64,000 nucleotides of DNA from Belliella filtrata (GTDB lineage: Bacteria; Bacteroidota; Bacteroidia; Cytophagales; Cyclobacteriaceae), in the NCBI RefSeq assembly GCF_022549775.1, contig NZ_JAKZGP010000003.1:104289-168288 (forward strand). Reading direction: 5' to 3'. Shown piece by piece: positions 8,843-17,244 of the stretch. The translations under genes were made by a program, and so were the position numbers. Every line of letters begins with the position of its first letter. The stretch's first letter is position 1. The notes beneath the pieces are model-generated. The model was given only the letters and a program-made list of their open reading frames with translations, did not search any database and was not told the origin of the DNA.

Positions 8843-9505
8843 ATGAATGAAATTGAATTGAGTGCATTGAAGCAAATTTTACCAGAAATTACAGATCCTT
8901 TTTTACTAGAAGAGATGGTGAAACATGGTGGGGTCTATTATTTTGAACAAGGTAAGACGATTACTGAACCTGGACAATTTGTGAAGATGGTGCCCATAGT
9001 ACTGGATGGTGCTATCAAAATCTTAAGAATGGACGAAGAAGGTAGGGAGTTGTTTTTGTATTACCTAGAACCAGGAGAAACTTGTGCACTATCCCTGACT
9101 TGTTGTTCGGCTTCTAAGCCTTCGGAGATCAAAGCAGTTGCAGAAGAGCATACCAAAATACTTGGTATTCCTGTACAACTGCATGAATTATGGGCGGATA
9201 AGTTTAAGCAATGGAAAGATTTCGTGTCCAGTACTTACCAGAGAAGGTTTCAAGAGTTGCTCGTTGCATTGGATGCTGTTGCATTCAAAAAAATGGACGA
9301 GCGACTGATGAGGTATATTGTTACCAAAATGAAGCAATTAAAAGCTAACGAATTACATACAACGCACCAAGAGATAGCTAATGAATTGAGCACCTCAAGA
9401 GAAGTTATCTCTAGACTTCTTAAGCAGCTTGAAAAGAAAAAGTGGATTGAACTTGGTCGAAATGTAATTTATGTCAGAGATGATTTTGAGGAGTTGATGG
9501 GGTGA
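8843..9505 (+). CDS. Crp/Fnr family transcriptional regulator
   Basis: The ATG at 8843 gives a 220-residue protein of normal Crp/Fnr length; a TTG at 8801 would add 14 residues outside the family pattern. An N-terminal cyclic-nucleotide-binding-type beta-roll spans residues 20 to 120 (FEQGKTITEPGQ, LVDGAIKILR-like segment). It is followed by a dimerisation helix and a winged helix containing HQEIANELSTSREVISRLLK. The beta-roll holds CALSLTCCSA, a Cys-rich stretch that could sense redox state or a metal, but this is speculation. Target genes are not known. A hairpin terminator overlaps the stop codon. Confidence 0.9.
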   Translation: MNEIELSALKQILPEITDPFLLEEMVKHGGVYYFEQGKTITEPGQFVKMVPIVLDGAIKILRMDEEGRELFLYYLEPGETCALSLTCCSASKPSEIKAVAEEHTKILGIPVQLHELWADKFKQWKDFVSSTYQRRFQELLVALDAVAFKKMDERLMRYIVTKMKQLKANELHTTHQEIANELSTSREVISRLLKQLEKKKWIELGRNVIYVRDDFEELMG

Positions 9506-9529
9506 TTTTATGCCCCATAAAACTTTTTT
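9497..9529 (+). terminator. Terminator after the Crp/Fnr gene
   Basis: ATGGGG (9497-9502) pairs with CCCCAT (9513-9518) across a 10-nt loop containing the TGA stop, and a run of six T follows at 9524-9529. Confidence 0.65.
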
Positions 9530-9593
9530 CTCTTCATGTATTGTTTTAGACCACCCTGCCTCCTTGTTGAATCTATGTTTCTCAGAAAAAAGA

Positions 9594-10409
9594 TTAAGGG
9601 TTGAAATTCAAAACACGTCCATCATTGAGCCTTATACTGGCGGTGGATTGACATGCTTCACCTTGGCTGAAAGTAAGGGTATGTGCGACAGATTGTGATG
9701 GGGTTCTAGAAATCTCCCATGTCTCAATCCCTGAGCTTGCAATAACAATTCCTTCATTTAGGCATTCTTTTCTGTAAACTCTAGGAGAAGTTTGTTGCAT
9801 TTTTATGGTTCTGCCGGTTTTATTTCTCCCTATTAGATTACCACTACTTGAGATTGTAGAAATAGAGTCGTTAAGGTATTGAACCTGGTATTGGTAATTG
9901 CCATCGACTTTGGAGGTGTTGTCATCTTCATCTGTGATCACAAGATCTTCAAATGATTCTGATATCCTTCGAGTATTGCCAAGACCGACTACTTCTTCAA
10001 AAGTTCGTTTTCCTTCTAGCCTTTTTCCTCGAACTTTATAATCATCATATTCAAGAGCGACAAGCCCATTATCTGATTCTAATCCTGCATATGATAATTT
10101 TATAAAGCCTGTTCTTTCAATTTTTTTTGTGGTGCAGTTTTCTGTCTCAATAGCTACAAAAGTGAGCTTAACGTTCATGTCTTCTTCAGATACTTCAATA
10201 AGTGGACAGCCTAGGATTGATGTTGATCCGTTATTTTTGAAATCATCGAAACTATAAAGTGCAAAGCGTAAGCTTTCTTCAATAGCAAGGGAGATTTCAA
10301 AAATTTCATTTGCTTCTACTTGGACATCGGTTGTGATTTCTTTATCGATATCATTTGAACATGAAGATATGGTAGTAATGGTAGCGATGAAGATAAGTAG
10401 CTTTTTCAT
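9594..10409 (-). CDS. Hypothetical lipoprotein
   Basis: The 271-residue protein has a lipoprotein signal peptide with Cys17 in ISSC. The mature part is acidic and rich in beta-strand-like alternation, with no motif I can assign to a family. Three cysteines in the mature chain (GCPLIE, ENCTTKK, KECLNEG) and a further GEACQST could form disulfides outside the cytoplasm. It resembles the single-copy unknown lipoproteins common in Bacteroidota. It converges with the Crp/Fnr gene and diverges from the reductase gene at 10533. Function is unknown. Confidence 0.75.
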   Translation of the reverse strand: MKKLLIFIATITTISSCSNDIDKEITTDVQVEANEIFEISLAIEESLRFALYSFDDFKNNGSTSILGCPLIEVSEEDMNVKLTFVAIETENCTTKKIERTGFIKLSYAGLESDNGLVALEYDDYKVRGKRLEGKRTFEEVVGLGNTRRISESFEDLVITDEDDNTSKVDGNYQYQVQYLNDSISTISSSGNLIGRNKTGRTIKMQQTSPRVYRKECLNEGIVIASSGIETWEISRTPSQSVAHTLTFSQGEACQSTASIRLNDGRVLNFNP

Positions 10410-10532
10410 GAGTGAATTTTATAAATGCGAATTTACTTCCTTTCATAAATAAAAAAAATGATGCCAATTGTGATTTCAGTCTTTCATTTAAAGATTGTAA
10501 TTGATATCTTAAGTCTTTAAACCCAATAATCG

Positions 10533-11405
10533 ATGATGCATACAGAAGGAATGTTGAAAGAAGGCGCCCTAAAGGGCAAAACAATCATAGTCACTGGAGG
10601 AGGTACAGGATTAGGGAAGTCTATGGGCTTGTATTTTTTGAAACTTGGAGCAAATTTGGTGATTACCTCGCGAAAACTTGATGTCTTGCAAGGTACTGCA
10701 AGAGAAATGGAGAAGGAGACTGGTGGAACAGTACTAGCGGTGTCTTGTGATGTAAGAGAAATAGATCAAGTTGAATCCCTCTTTGATCAAGCAGAAGCTG
10801 CCTTTGGAAAGGTAGATGGTGTGTTGAATAATGCAGCAGGAAATTTTATTAGCCCTACCGAACGGCTCTCTACTAATGCTTTTAATACAGTCATTGATAT
10901 CGTTCTCAAAGGTAGTGCAAATGTCACTATGACTGCAGGTAAAAGATGGATTCAAAATAAACAAAAGGGTACTTTCTTGAATATTGTAACCACATATGCA
11001 TGGACTGGATCAGGCTACGTAGTGCCGAGTGCAGCGGCTAAGGCTGGAGTACTTGCTATGACGAGGTCACTTGCTGTAGAATGGGCAAAATACAATATCA
11101 GGTCAAATGCTATTGCTCCTGGACCATTTCCCACAGAAGGAGCTTGGAGTAGGTTGTTGCCTGGGGATTTGGTTAAGAAATTCGATCCCGCAAAGAAGGT
11201 ACCAGTGGGTAGGGTTGGCGAACATCAAGAACTAGCCAATTTAGCTGCATATTTAATGTCAGATTATTCTAGCTATGTCAATGGCGAAGTGATTACGATA
11301 GATGGAGGTGAGTGGCTTCAAGGCGCTGGGGAGTTCAATAACCTAGAAGCAATTCCTCAAGAAATGTGGGATATGCTTGAAGCATCTAGAGGAAAAAAGC
11401 CATAA
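10533..11405 (+). CDS. SDR-family oxidoreductase, 2,4-dienoyl-CoA reductase-like
   Basis: The 290-residue protein has a Rossmann NADP site TGGGTGLGKSMG and the NNAAGNF motif. The active-site segment TTYAWTGSGYVVPSAAAKAGV places Ser where classical SDRs have the catalytic Tyr. This is the pattern of 2,4-dienoyl-CoA reductases of the DECR type, including the downstream APGPFPTEGAWSRLLP. It would reduce 2,4-dienoyl-CoA with NADPH during breakdown of unsaturated fatty acids. Three ATGs are available (10533, 10536, 10551), and the exact start is uncertain. A hairpin terminator directly follows the stop. Confidence 0.88.
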   Translation: MMHTEGMLKEGALKGKTIIVTGGGTGLGKSMGLYFLKLGANLVITSRKLDVLQGTAREMEKETGGTVLAVSCDVREIDQVESLFDQAEAAFGKVDGVLNNAAGNFISPTERLSTNAFNTVIDIVLKGSANVTMTAGKRWIQNKQKGTFLNIVTTYAWTGSGYVVPSAAAKAGVLAMTRSLAVEWAKYNIRSNAIAPGPFPTEGAWSRLLPGDLVKKFDPAKKVPVGRVGEHQELANLAAYLMSDYSSYVNGEVITIDGGEWLQGAGEFNNLEAIPQEMWDMLEASRGKKP

Positions 11406-11426
11406 GCCCCAAATTGCTTTGGGGCT
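11405..11426 (+). terminator. Hairpin terminator after the SDR gene
   Basis: A 9-bp perfect stem AGCCCCAAA/TTTGGGGCT with a 4-nt loop starts at the last base of the stop codon. Only a short ATTT follows, so termination may be partial or bidirectional. Confidence 0.6.
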
Positions 11427-11465
11427 ATTTGAAGACAAAATGGCAATTCAGCAAGCTTAGATAAA

Positions 11466-11981
11466 TCAGATACCTTGCATTTTCAAAGCTTGCTTGTACC
11501 TACGCTTTAGCTTTCGGTCAAGCTGCCGCACCAAGTAGTTTAAATTGTAATTGGTGTCATTTGAAGATTCTTTGAAGACAGTTTCCACTATTTCATCATT
11601 AGAATTCCTTATGTTGAGTTGGATAAGAAATTGATCATTTCTTTCGCCATAGTTTTCAGTAATGTCTATAGTGACATAGAAGTTTGCCTTATCAGTCTTT
11701 GAGTCTTTCGTTACATTAAATTGTGAAAAGCTATAGTTTTGGCGAAAAGCATCCTCCAGCTTTTGGTTGAAATTATCAGTTTGCCTTTTTAGACGATCAG
11801 CTCTCCTGTTTTGGTTATACTTTCTGTGTAGATTGATGTCATCATCTCTGTCAGAAAGAAATACATATAATGTGTCATCATGCAGGTCTTGAATGTCCTC
11901 TAGCTTCATCAAACCAACTAGTGATGGGGCGCATGCATTGGTTAAAATGATAAATCCGAATATGAAAAGTCTCTTGATCAT
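11466..11981 (-). CDS. Hypothetical lipoprotein
   Basis: The 171-residue product has a lipoprotein-type signal peptide with Cys17 (TNAC). After it comes a mainly charged chain with a basic, probably helical segment around residues 50 to 75 (HRKYNQNRRADRLKRQ) and a beta-rich middle (FYVTIDITENYG, FLIQLNIRN). The C-terminus is Lys/Arg-rich (LDRKLKRRYKQALK). I recognise no family. It lies just downstream of a decayed ATPase gene on the same strand and converges with the SDR gene. Confidence 0.7.
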   Translation of the reverse strand: MIKRLFIFGFIILTNACAPSLVGLMKLEDIQDLHDDTLYVFLSDRDDDINLHRKYNQNRRADRLKRQTDNFNQKLEDAFRQNYSFSQFNVTKDSKTDKANFYVTIDITENYGERNDQFLIQLNIRNSNDEIVETVFKESSNDTNYNLNYLVRQLDRKLKRRYKQALKMQGI

Positions 11982-12049
11982 GTTTATTAAGAATTTGAAT
12001 GAATGTATACCAATGAACGTGAAGATTTGTTTCTAGTTCTAAAGGATTA

Positions 12050-12432
12050 TAATATATAAAGCCGAACAACCAAAGTGGTAGTCGTTTTTGGTTGCCATAC
12101 TTGATATCCTCAGCAGTGATAAAACTATTTTTGACACCTTTGATCTGCTCAGAAGTTTTGTTTTTCCCACCTATTTCAAAAGTATATTTACGATCTACTC
12201 GAAAATCACCGTCCTATATATACTCGATAGTATGTCTATAGGAAACTTGAATGAGGAAAAATGTATCCCTTAGGTTACCCAAATCTGTATTTTTTGGAGT
12301 AAATGCATATTGAAAGTTGGTGTTTTCTAAGTAGATTTTCTCTGATTTTTGCATTTAGGTAATGCCCTTTATATCCTTATACAGGTTTTTAATTATTCCG
12401 ATTGGCTATACTTTTTGTATATTCAACAAAGT
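12050..12432 (-). pseudogene. Remnant of an AAA ATPase (ATP-binding protein with DUF4143-type C-terminus)
   Basis: Translating the minus strand in one frame gives a recognisable C-terminal segment of the Bacteroidota ATP-binding proteins: IIKNLYKDIKGIT, stop, MQKSEKIYLENTN, then NTDLGNLRDTFF, stop, DGDFRVDRKYTFEIGGKNK and finally LPLWLFGF, the usual end of the family. The two internal stops and absence of the N-terminal P-loop domain show a decayed fragment. It fills most of the otherwise empty 523-bp gap between the lipoprotein and the metal-efflux cluster. The family is known from its sequence pattern; confirmation needs a protein alignment. Confidence 0.7.
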
Positions 12433-12479
12433 TGTAAAGATTGACAAAAATTTTATACATTTAACTCTTATAGCTTTAT

Positions 12480-12487
12480 TACATTTG
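12480..12487 (+). promoter_or_regulatory. Candidate -7 element (TAnnTTTG) before the efflux cluster
   Basis: TACATTTG matches the Bacteroidota -7 consensus and lies 17 bp before the GTG start at 12505. I see no good TTTG at the expected 19-nt distance upstream, so the call is weak. Confidence 0.35.
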
Positions 12488-12504
12488 AAGCGTAATTTTA
12501 TACT

Positions 12505-12885
12505 GTGAAGTCATTGATCAAAATAGCACTCCTTATCTTCTATGTGTTTTTCAACGCAGGGTTTAGCTATTCCATGCATTTTTGTGGAGATGATTTTCAG
12601 AGAATTAATGTATTTGCAGAATACAAAACTTGCTGTGAGTCCAGTACCCCGATGCCAGGCTGTTGTGACGATGTTTCGAATTTGGAACTTCCCAATACAG
12701 ATCAGCAGGTTTCTGATGTTTTATATTTCCAACCTCGGGCTTTTGAGCAGTTGATCGCTGATTTTTCATTTGAATTACCCTTAAATTTTACTGCTACAGA
12801 AGAGATAACAGCCTTTGCTGATTCCTCTCCCCCCATATTTCAAGATACGCCGATTTATATTTTTTGTCAGGTATTCCTGATTTGA
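12505..12885 (+). CDS. HYC_CC_PP family small exported protein
   Basis: This 126-residue protein starts at GTG and has an N-terminal hydrophobic segment (residues 4 to 21). It then shows the pattern that names the family: an H-aromatic-C motif (MHFCGD), paired cysteines (TCCES and GCCDD), and a C-terminal SPPIF. In Bacteroidota such proteins commonly sit just upstream of heavy-metal RND pumps, as here before cusA. Many Cys residues suggest metal binding or sensing on the outside of the inner membrane, but no activity is established. The gap to cusA is 275 bp and contains repeats. Confidence 0.8.
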   Translation: MKSLIKIALLIFYVFFNAGFSYSMHFCGDDFQRINVFAEYKTCCESSTPMPGCCDDVSNLELPNTDQQVSDVLYFQPRAFEQLIADFSFELPLNFTATEEITAFADSSPPIFQDTPIYIFCQVFLI

Positions 12886-12965
12886 TTTTGTACCCTATTT
12901 AATAAGGTATAGCCTCGAAGGCACAAAGATTCAATTTCTTCTAGTTTGTAGATCCAGTTTGAAGA

Positions 12966-13000
12966 CTTGGCAGGTTTTCAAAGCCTGACAGGTTTTGCCA
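12966..13000. repeat. Intergenic repeat fragment with twice-repeated CAGGTTTT
   Basis: GGCAGGTTTT, then AAGCCTGACAGGTTTTGCC, contains two copies of CAGGTTTT and an imperfect dyad AGGTTTTCAAAGCCT. It resembles short dispersed repeats found between genes in this phylum; I cannot check copy number. Confidence 0.4.
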
Positions 13001-13029
13001 AAGCGCTATCCGCTATTCCCTCATTTAAA

Positions 13030-13049
13030 CAAAACTAATTCTAGTTTTG
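13030..13049. repeat. Short inverted repeat
   Basis: CAAAACTA and TAGTTTTG form a perfect 8-bp stem with a 4-nt loop. It has no U-tract and lies within the repeat-rich spacer before cusA. Confidence 0.4.
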
Positions 13050-13075
13050 GAAATCTAATACCCACCAATATCTAG

Positions 13076-13090
13076 TCCGCCGCAGGCGGA
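13076..13090. repeat. GC-rich palindrome TCCGCC-GCA-GGCGGA
   Basis: A perfect 6-bp-arm palindrome, strikingly GC-rich within an AT-rich spacer. It has the look of a dispersed REP-like element and sits 71 bp before the cusA start. Confidence 0.5.
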
Positions 13091-13160
13091 AAAGTATCCA
13101 TCAATATCTGTCTCTATCATTCAAAAGAGTTGGAGATGGATTAAGTTAAATTCAGAATTG

Positions 13161-16100
13161 ATGTTAAATAATATCATAAAATTCTTCCTCGAAAATAAAC
13201 TGGTGACCATCATCCTACTTGTCCTTGTAGTGGCTTGGGGAGTCGTGACAGCTCCTTTCAACTGGCATACCGGTTTTCTTCCTAATGACCCTGTGCCGGT
13301 CGATGCCATTCCTGACATCGGGGAAAATCAGCAAATCGTTTTTACCGACTGGATGGGACGCTCTCCGCAGGATGTGGAGGATCAGATTACTTATCCGCTG
13401 ACCACATCCCTACTTGGAATGCCGGGAGTGAAATCTATCCGAAGTACTTCTATGTTCGGCTTTTCTTCTATTTACATCATTTTCGAAGATGATGTGGAAT
13501 TCTATTGGAGCCGATCCAGAATTTTAGAAAAAATCAACTCCCTTCCTTCAGGATTACTTCCAGATGAGGTACAACCCAAGCTCGGACCTGATGCGACAGG
13601 TCTTGGACAGGTATATTTTTATACTTTGGAAGGCAGGGATGAAAATGGCAATCCAGTCGGAGGTTGGGACTTGCACGAACTCCGTAGTATTCAAGATTAT
13701 TATGTGCGCTATGGCTTGGCTGGGACGGAAGGAGTTGCTGAGGTAGCAACCATAGGTGGGCATGTCAAGGAATACCAAGTTGACCTGGACCCTGTGGCCA
13801 TGAAGGCCCACAACGTCTCCATGATGCAGGTGATGAATGCGATCAAGCAATCCAACCTCGATATCGGGGCCAATACCATGGAGATCAATCAGGTGGAGTT
13901 TATCGTCAGAGGCTTAGGTTATGTGAAGTCTCTGGAGGATATTGAAAAGGCAGTAGTGAAAACTACCAACAATGTTCCCTTGAGAATCAGGGATATTGCC
14001 AAGGTGAATATTGGGCCTGCAAGTAGGGCTGAAAGGGCTATTTTGGATAAAGGAGGTGCCGAAGCAGTAGGTGGCGTGGTAGTGGCACGCTATGGAGACA
14101 ATCCTCTTCATGTAATTGATGCACTCAAAGCCAAAATTGATGAAATCACCCCGGGACTTCCGAGCAAAACGCTCGAAGATGGTACGGTCTCCAAGGTGAC
14201 AATAGTACCTTTCTATGACCGTTCTGGCTTGATTAAGGAAACCCTGAATACGCTTAAGGAAGCCATCAGCTTACAGATTTTGATCACCATTATTGTGATC
14301 ATGGTGATGGTGTATAACCTTCGGGCTTCGATTTTGATCTCCGCATTGTTGCCATTGGCAGTTTTGATGTGTTTTATCATGATGAAGTATGTGGGAGTGG
14401 ATGCGAATATCGTTGCACTGTCAGGGATAGCCATAGCCATTGGGACCATGGTTGATTTGGGTATTATTCTGAATGAAAATATCCTTCGTCACCTAGAAGA
14501 GTCTGATGATAAAAAGTCCAAACTCCAGATCATTTATGATGCGACCACAGAGGTGAGTTCGGCGATCTTGACGGCTGTGATGACTACGATTGTCAGCTTT
14601 TTGCCCGTATTTACCCTGCAGGCAGCAGAGGGAAAATTGTTCGGGCCATTGGCTTATACCAAGACCTTTGCTTTGATCGCTGCCTTGATCTTTACTTTGG
14701 TCTTTATGCCAGCTTTTGCCCATTGGGTGTTTGGCATGAAAGTGAAGTCTAAGAATTATAAGGCGGTACTGAATATAGCGATAGCAGTTTTGGGCTTTGT
14801 GCTACTGTTTTACTTCCCTTGGGCGGGATGGGTCTTGTTGGCTTTTGCAGCCAATCATTTGATCCATCACTTTTTCCCAAAACAAACAAAAGAGGCACAC
14901 TACAAAAATCAGATCGCCATGCTGATAGCAGTGGTAGCGGTGTCCGTTTTATTGGCAATTGAGTGGAGACCATTGGGTTTAACCCAATCTGTATTTGTGA
15001 ATTTCCTCTTTATCAGTCTAGTAGTAGGTTTGGTTTTGGGGGTATTCGCCTTGTTTATCCACTACTATGCGCAACTGCTGAACTGGTGCTTGGAAAACGC
15101 TAAAATATTTTTACTGATCCCCTTGACAGTCATTCTTTTGGCTTTGAATATATGGTTAGGGTTTGGAAGTATTTTCGGTTTTGTGGCTACCGGTTTTGAC
15201 AAATTTGGAATCAATATCCGGACCACTTCTGTATGGTCAGGGCTGACCCATACTTTTCCTGGCATGGGTAAGGAGTTTATGCCAGCCTTGAATGAAGGCT
15301 CTTTTCTCTTGATGCCAACCGCTATGCCTCACGCTGGCGTGGAGGCCAATATGCAGATTGTGAAACAGCTTGATATGTTGGTACAGGCCATTCCGGAGGT
15401 GGAAATGGTGGTTGGAAAAGCAGGCCGTGCAGAAAGCCCGCTTGACCCAGCTCCTATGTCCATGTATGAAAATATCATCAATTACAAAACCGAATACCTA
15501 CAGGATGATGATGCCCGCAAACTCCGATTTGAAGTAGATCGAGAGGGAAATTATCAGCTTGAGGTTAATGGAAAAACCTGGTGGTACGACCGTCAGGATG
15601 GCGCCATTTGGGATGAAGAAAAGAATTACATGGATGAATCCCAGCGCAGGTCTGTGGCCAAAAATATTGCCAAATATTTGCTGCCAAATGAAAGACGAGG
15701 CCAGTACTTCCGTCAGTGGAGGGATGAAATCCGCACACCTGATGATATATGGAATGAAATCCAAGTGCGTACCTCCAATCTTCCTGGGGTAACTTCCGCT
15801 CCTAAACTCCAGCCTATCGAAACCCGCTTGGTGATGTTGCAGACGGGAATGCGTGCGCCCATGGGAATGAAGGTAAATGGCCCCGATTTGGAAACCATAG
15901 AGGATTTCAGCTTGAAGTTGGAGTCGGTGTTGAAAGAAGTGCCTTCCGTAAAGTCTGAGGCAGTTTTTGCAGACCGTTCTTTGGGTAAGCCGTATCTGGA
16001 GATTGATTTGGATAGAACCCAACTGGGTAGGTTTGGGCTGAACATTGCCGATGTGCAGGAATTTATCGAAGTGGCTATAGGCGGAATGGTCTTGAGTAAG

Positions 16101-17027
16101 ACTGTGGAGGGTAGGGAGCGCTATGCTATCCGTGCCCGATATGCTCGAGAGTACAGGGATGATCCCGAAGCTTTGAAACGGATTTTGGTCAGCACGCCTA
16201 CAGGTGCGCAGATACCTTTGGGGCAATTGGCAGAGATCAATTACAGACCTGGACCAATGATGATCCGTGGGGAAAACACCTTCTTGGTGGGTTATGTGCT
16301 TTTTGATAAGCGAGATGGCTTTGCTGAGGGTTCCGTGGTAGATGATGCGCGCAACTTTATCCAACAAAAAGTTGACAGAGGTGAGTTGAAAGTACCAACT
16401 GGGGTATCCTATACATTCTCCGGAAGTTACGAAAATCAGATCCGTGCTGAGAAGCGACTGGCGATCGTGATACCACTATGTTTGGCGGTGATTTTCCTAA
16501 TTCTTTACCTTCAGTTTCGTTCCACAGCCATGGTCTTGATGATCTTCTCAGCCATTGCTATGGCATTTTCAGGAGGTTTTATGATGCTTTGGTTGTATGG
16601 TCAGGATTGGTTTTTTGACTTCAACTTCTTGGGGACCAACATGCGGGAACTCTTCCAAATGCGCACATTCAATCTTTCGGTGGCAGTTTGGGTGGGCTTT
16701 ATCGCCCTCTTCGGTATCGCTACTGACGATGGGGTAGTGATGGGGACTTACCTGAAGCAAAGCTTTGAAAAGACCCGACCTGAGCATGTCAAAGAAATAA
16801 GGAAGGCAGTTCTTGAAGCAGGCATGAAAAGGGTTAGACCTTGCCTAATGACTACAGCAACGACCTTGCTTGCTTTGCTTCCGGTATTAACAAGTTCAGG
16901 CCGAGGCTCGGACATAATGATTCCTATGGCCATTCCTGCATTTGGGGGGATGGCGGTGGCTTTGATCTCTTTATTTATAGTGCCGGTGCTTTATGGGAAA
17001 CTTAAGGAGTATGAGTTAAGGATGTAG
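13161..17027 (+). CDS. cusA: Heavy-metal efflux RND transporter, CusA/CzcA type (long form)
   Basis: The ATG at 13161 is preferred over the TTG before it, giving 1288 residues. The inner-membrane pump has the HME-RND signature VPVDAIPDIGENQQIVFTDW near the N-terminus and the proton-relay Asp432 in GIAIAIGTMVD. A second relay-region match is FGIATDDGVVMGTYL near the C-terminus. E. coli CusA has 1047 residues. The extra length lies in a hydrophobic block (about residues 520 to 680) with additional membrane segments, and in a soluble, Trp-rich charged insert near residues 785 to 870. With TolC and CusB downstream it should form a tripartite exporter for Cu(I)/Ag(I) or similar metals; the exact metal is inferred. 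Confidence 0.93.
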   Translation: MLNNIIKFFLENKLVTIILLVLVVAWGVVTAPFNWHTGFLPNDPVPVDAIPDIGENQQIVFTDWMGRSPQDVEDQITYPLTTSLLGMPGVKSIRSTSMFGFSSIYIIFEDDVEFYWSRSRILEKINSLPSGLLPDEVQPKLGPDATGLGQVYFYTLEGRDENGNPVGGWDLHELRSIQDYYVRYGLAGTEGVAEVATIGGHVKEYQVDLDPVAMKAHNVSMMQVMNAIKQSNLDIGANTMEINQVEFIVRGLGYVKSLEDIEKAVVKTTNNVPLRIRDIAKVNIGPASRAERAILDKGGAEAVGGVVVARYGDNPLHVIDALKAKIDEITPGLPSKTLEDGTVSKVTIVPFYDRSGLIKETLNTLKEAISLQILITIIVIMVMVYNLRASILISALLPLAVLMCFIMMKYVGVDANIVALSGIAIAIGTMVDLGIILNENILRHLEESDDKKSKLQIIYDATTEVSSAILTAVMTTIVSFLPVFTLQAAEGKLFGPLAYTKTFALIAALIFTLVFMPAFAHWVFGMKVKSKNYKAVLNIAIAVLGFVLLFYFPWAGWVLLAFAANHLIHHFFPKQTKEAHYKNQIAMLIAVVAVSVLLAIEWRPLGLTQSVFVNFLFISLVVGLVLGVFALFIHYYAQLLNWCLENAKIFLLIPLTVILLALNIWLGFGSIFGFVATGFDKFGINIRTTSVWSGLTHTFPGMGKEFMPALNEGSFLLMPTAMPHAGVEANMQIVKQLDMLVQAIPEVEMVVGKAGRAESPLDPAPMSMYENIINYKTEYLQDDDARKLRFEVDREGNYQLEVNGKTWWYDRQDGAIWDEEKNYMDESQRRSVAKNIAKYLLPNERRGQYFRQWRDEIRTPDDIWNEIQVRTSNLPGVTSAPKLQPIETRLVMLQTGMRAPMGMKVNGPDLETIEDFSLKLESVLKEVPSVKSEAVFADRSLGKPYLEIDLDRTQLGRFGLNIADVQEFIEVAIGGMVLSKTVEGRERYAIRARYAREYRDDPEALKRILVSTPTGAQIPLGQLAEINYRPGPMMIRGENTFLVGYVLFDKRDGFAEGSVVDDARNFIQQKVDRGELKVPTGVSYTFSGSYENQIRAEKRLAIVIPLCLAVIFLILYLQFRSTAMVLMIFSAIAMAFSGGFMMLWLYGQDWFFDFNFLGTNMRELFQMRTFNLSVAVWVGFIALFGIATDDGVVMGTYLKQSFEKTRPEHVKEIRKAVLEAGMKRVRPCLMTTATTLLALLPVLTSSGRGSDIMIPMAIPAFGGMAVALISLFIVPVLYGKLKEYELRM

Positions 17028-17244
17028 ATTTAGAGTTGATATTAATTTGTATTGTGTTGTATTTCAGGAGTTTATTTGGGTTTAGAGAAGTTGTTGGGGG
17101 TAAAAAAGATATTCATAGGTATCAGGTGTTTGTGGGTATTGTACTGGTTTTCAGGTGTTAAGTTTGAATGGTTAGCTGGTTGGTAGTTGGGAAGATGGGA
17201 TAGGTAATATTAGTAGTCTTTGGTTTAAGTTAAGTTTTAATGCT
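17028..17244. other. Spacer between cusA and the four-helix/TolC gene
   Basis: This 217-bp spacer carries TTGATATT soon after the cusA stop, a word repeated in the next two spacers of the cluster. It is G/T-rich on the plus strand with several GGTGTT and GGTATT words. I see no gene, terminator or clear promoter. Confidence 0.4.

Noticed and set aside
12088..12273. Small plus-strand frame of 61 codons
   Set aside because: The opposite strand carries the ATPase remnant, which explains the sequence better.
15498..16367. A 289-codon open frame on the minus strand inside cusA
   Set aside because: It is antisense to a well-conserved pump domain, has low-complexity composition and no recognisable motif; it is a shadow of codon bias in cusA.
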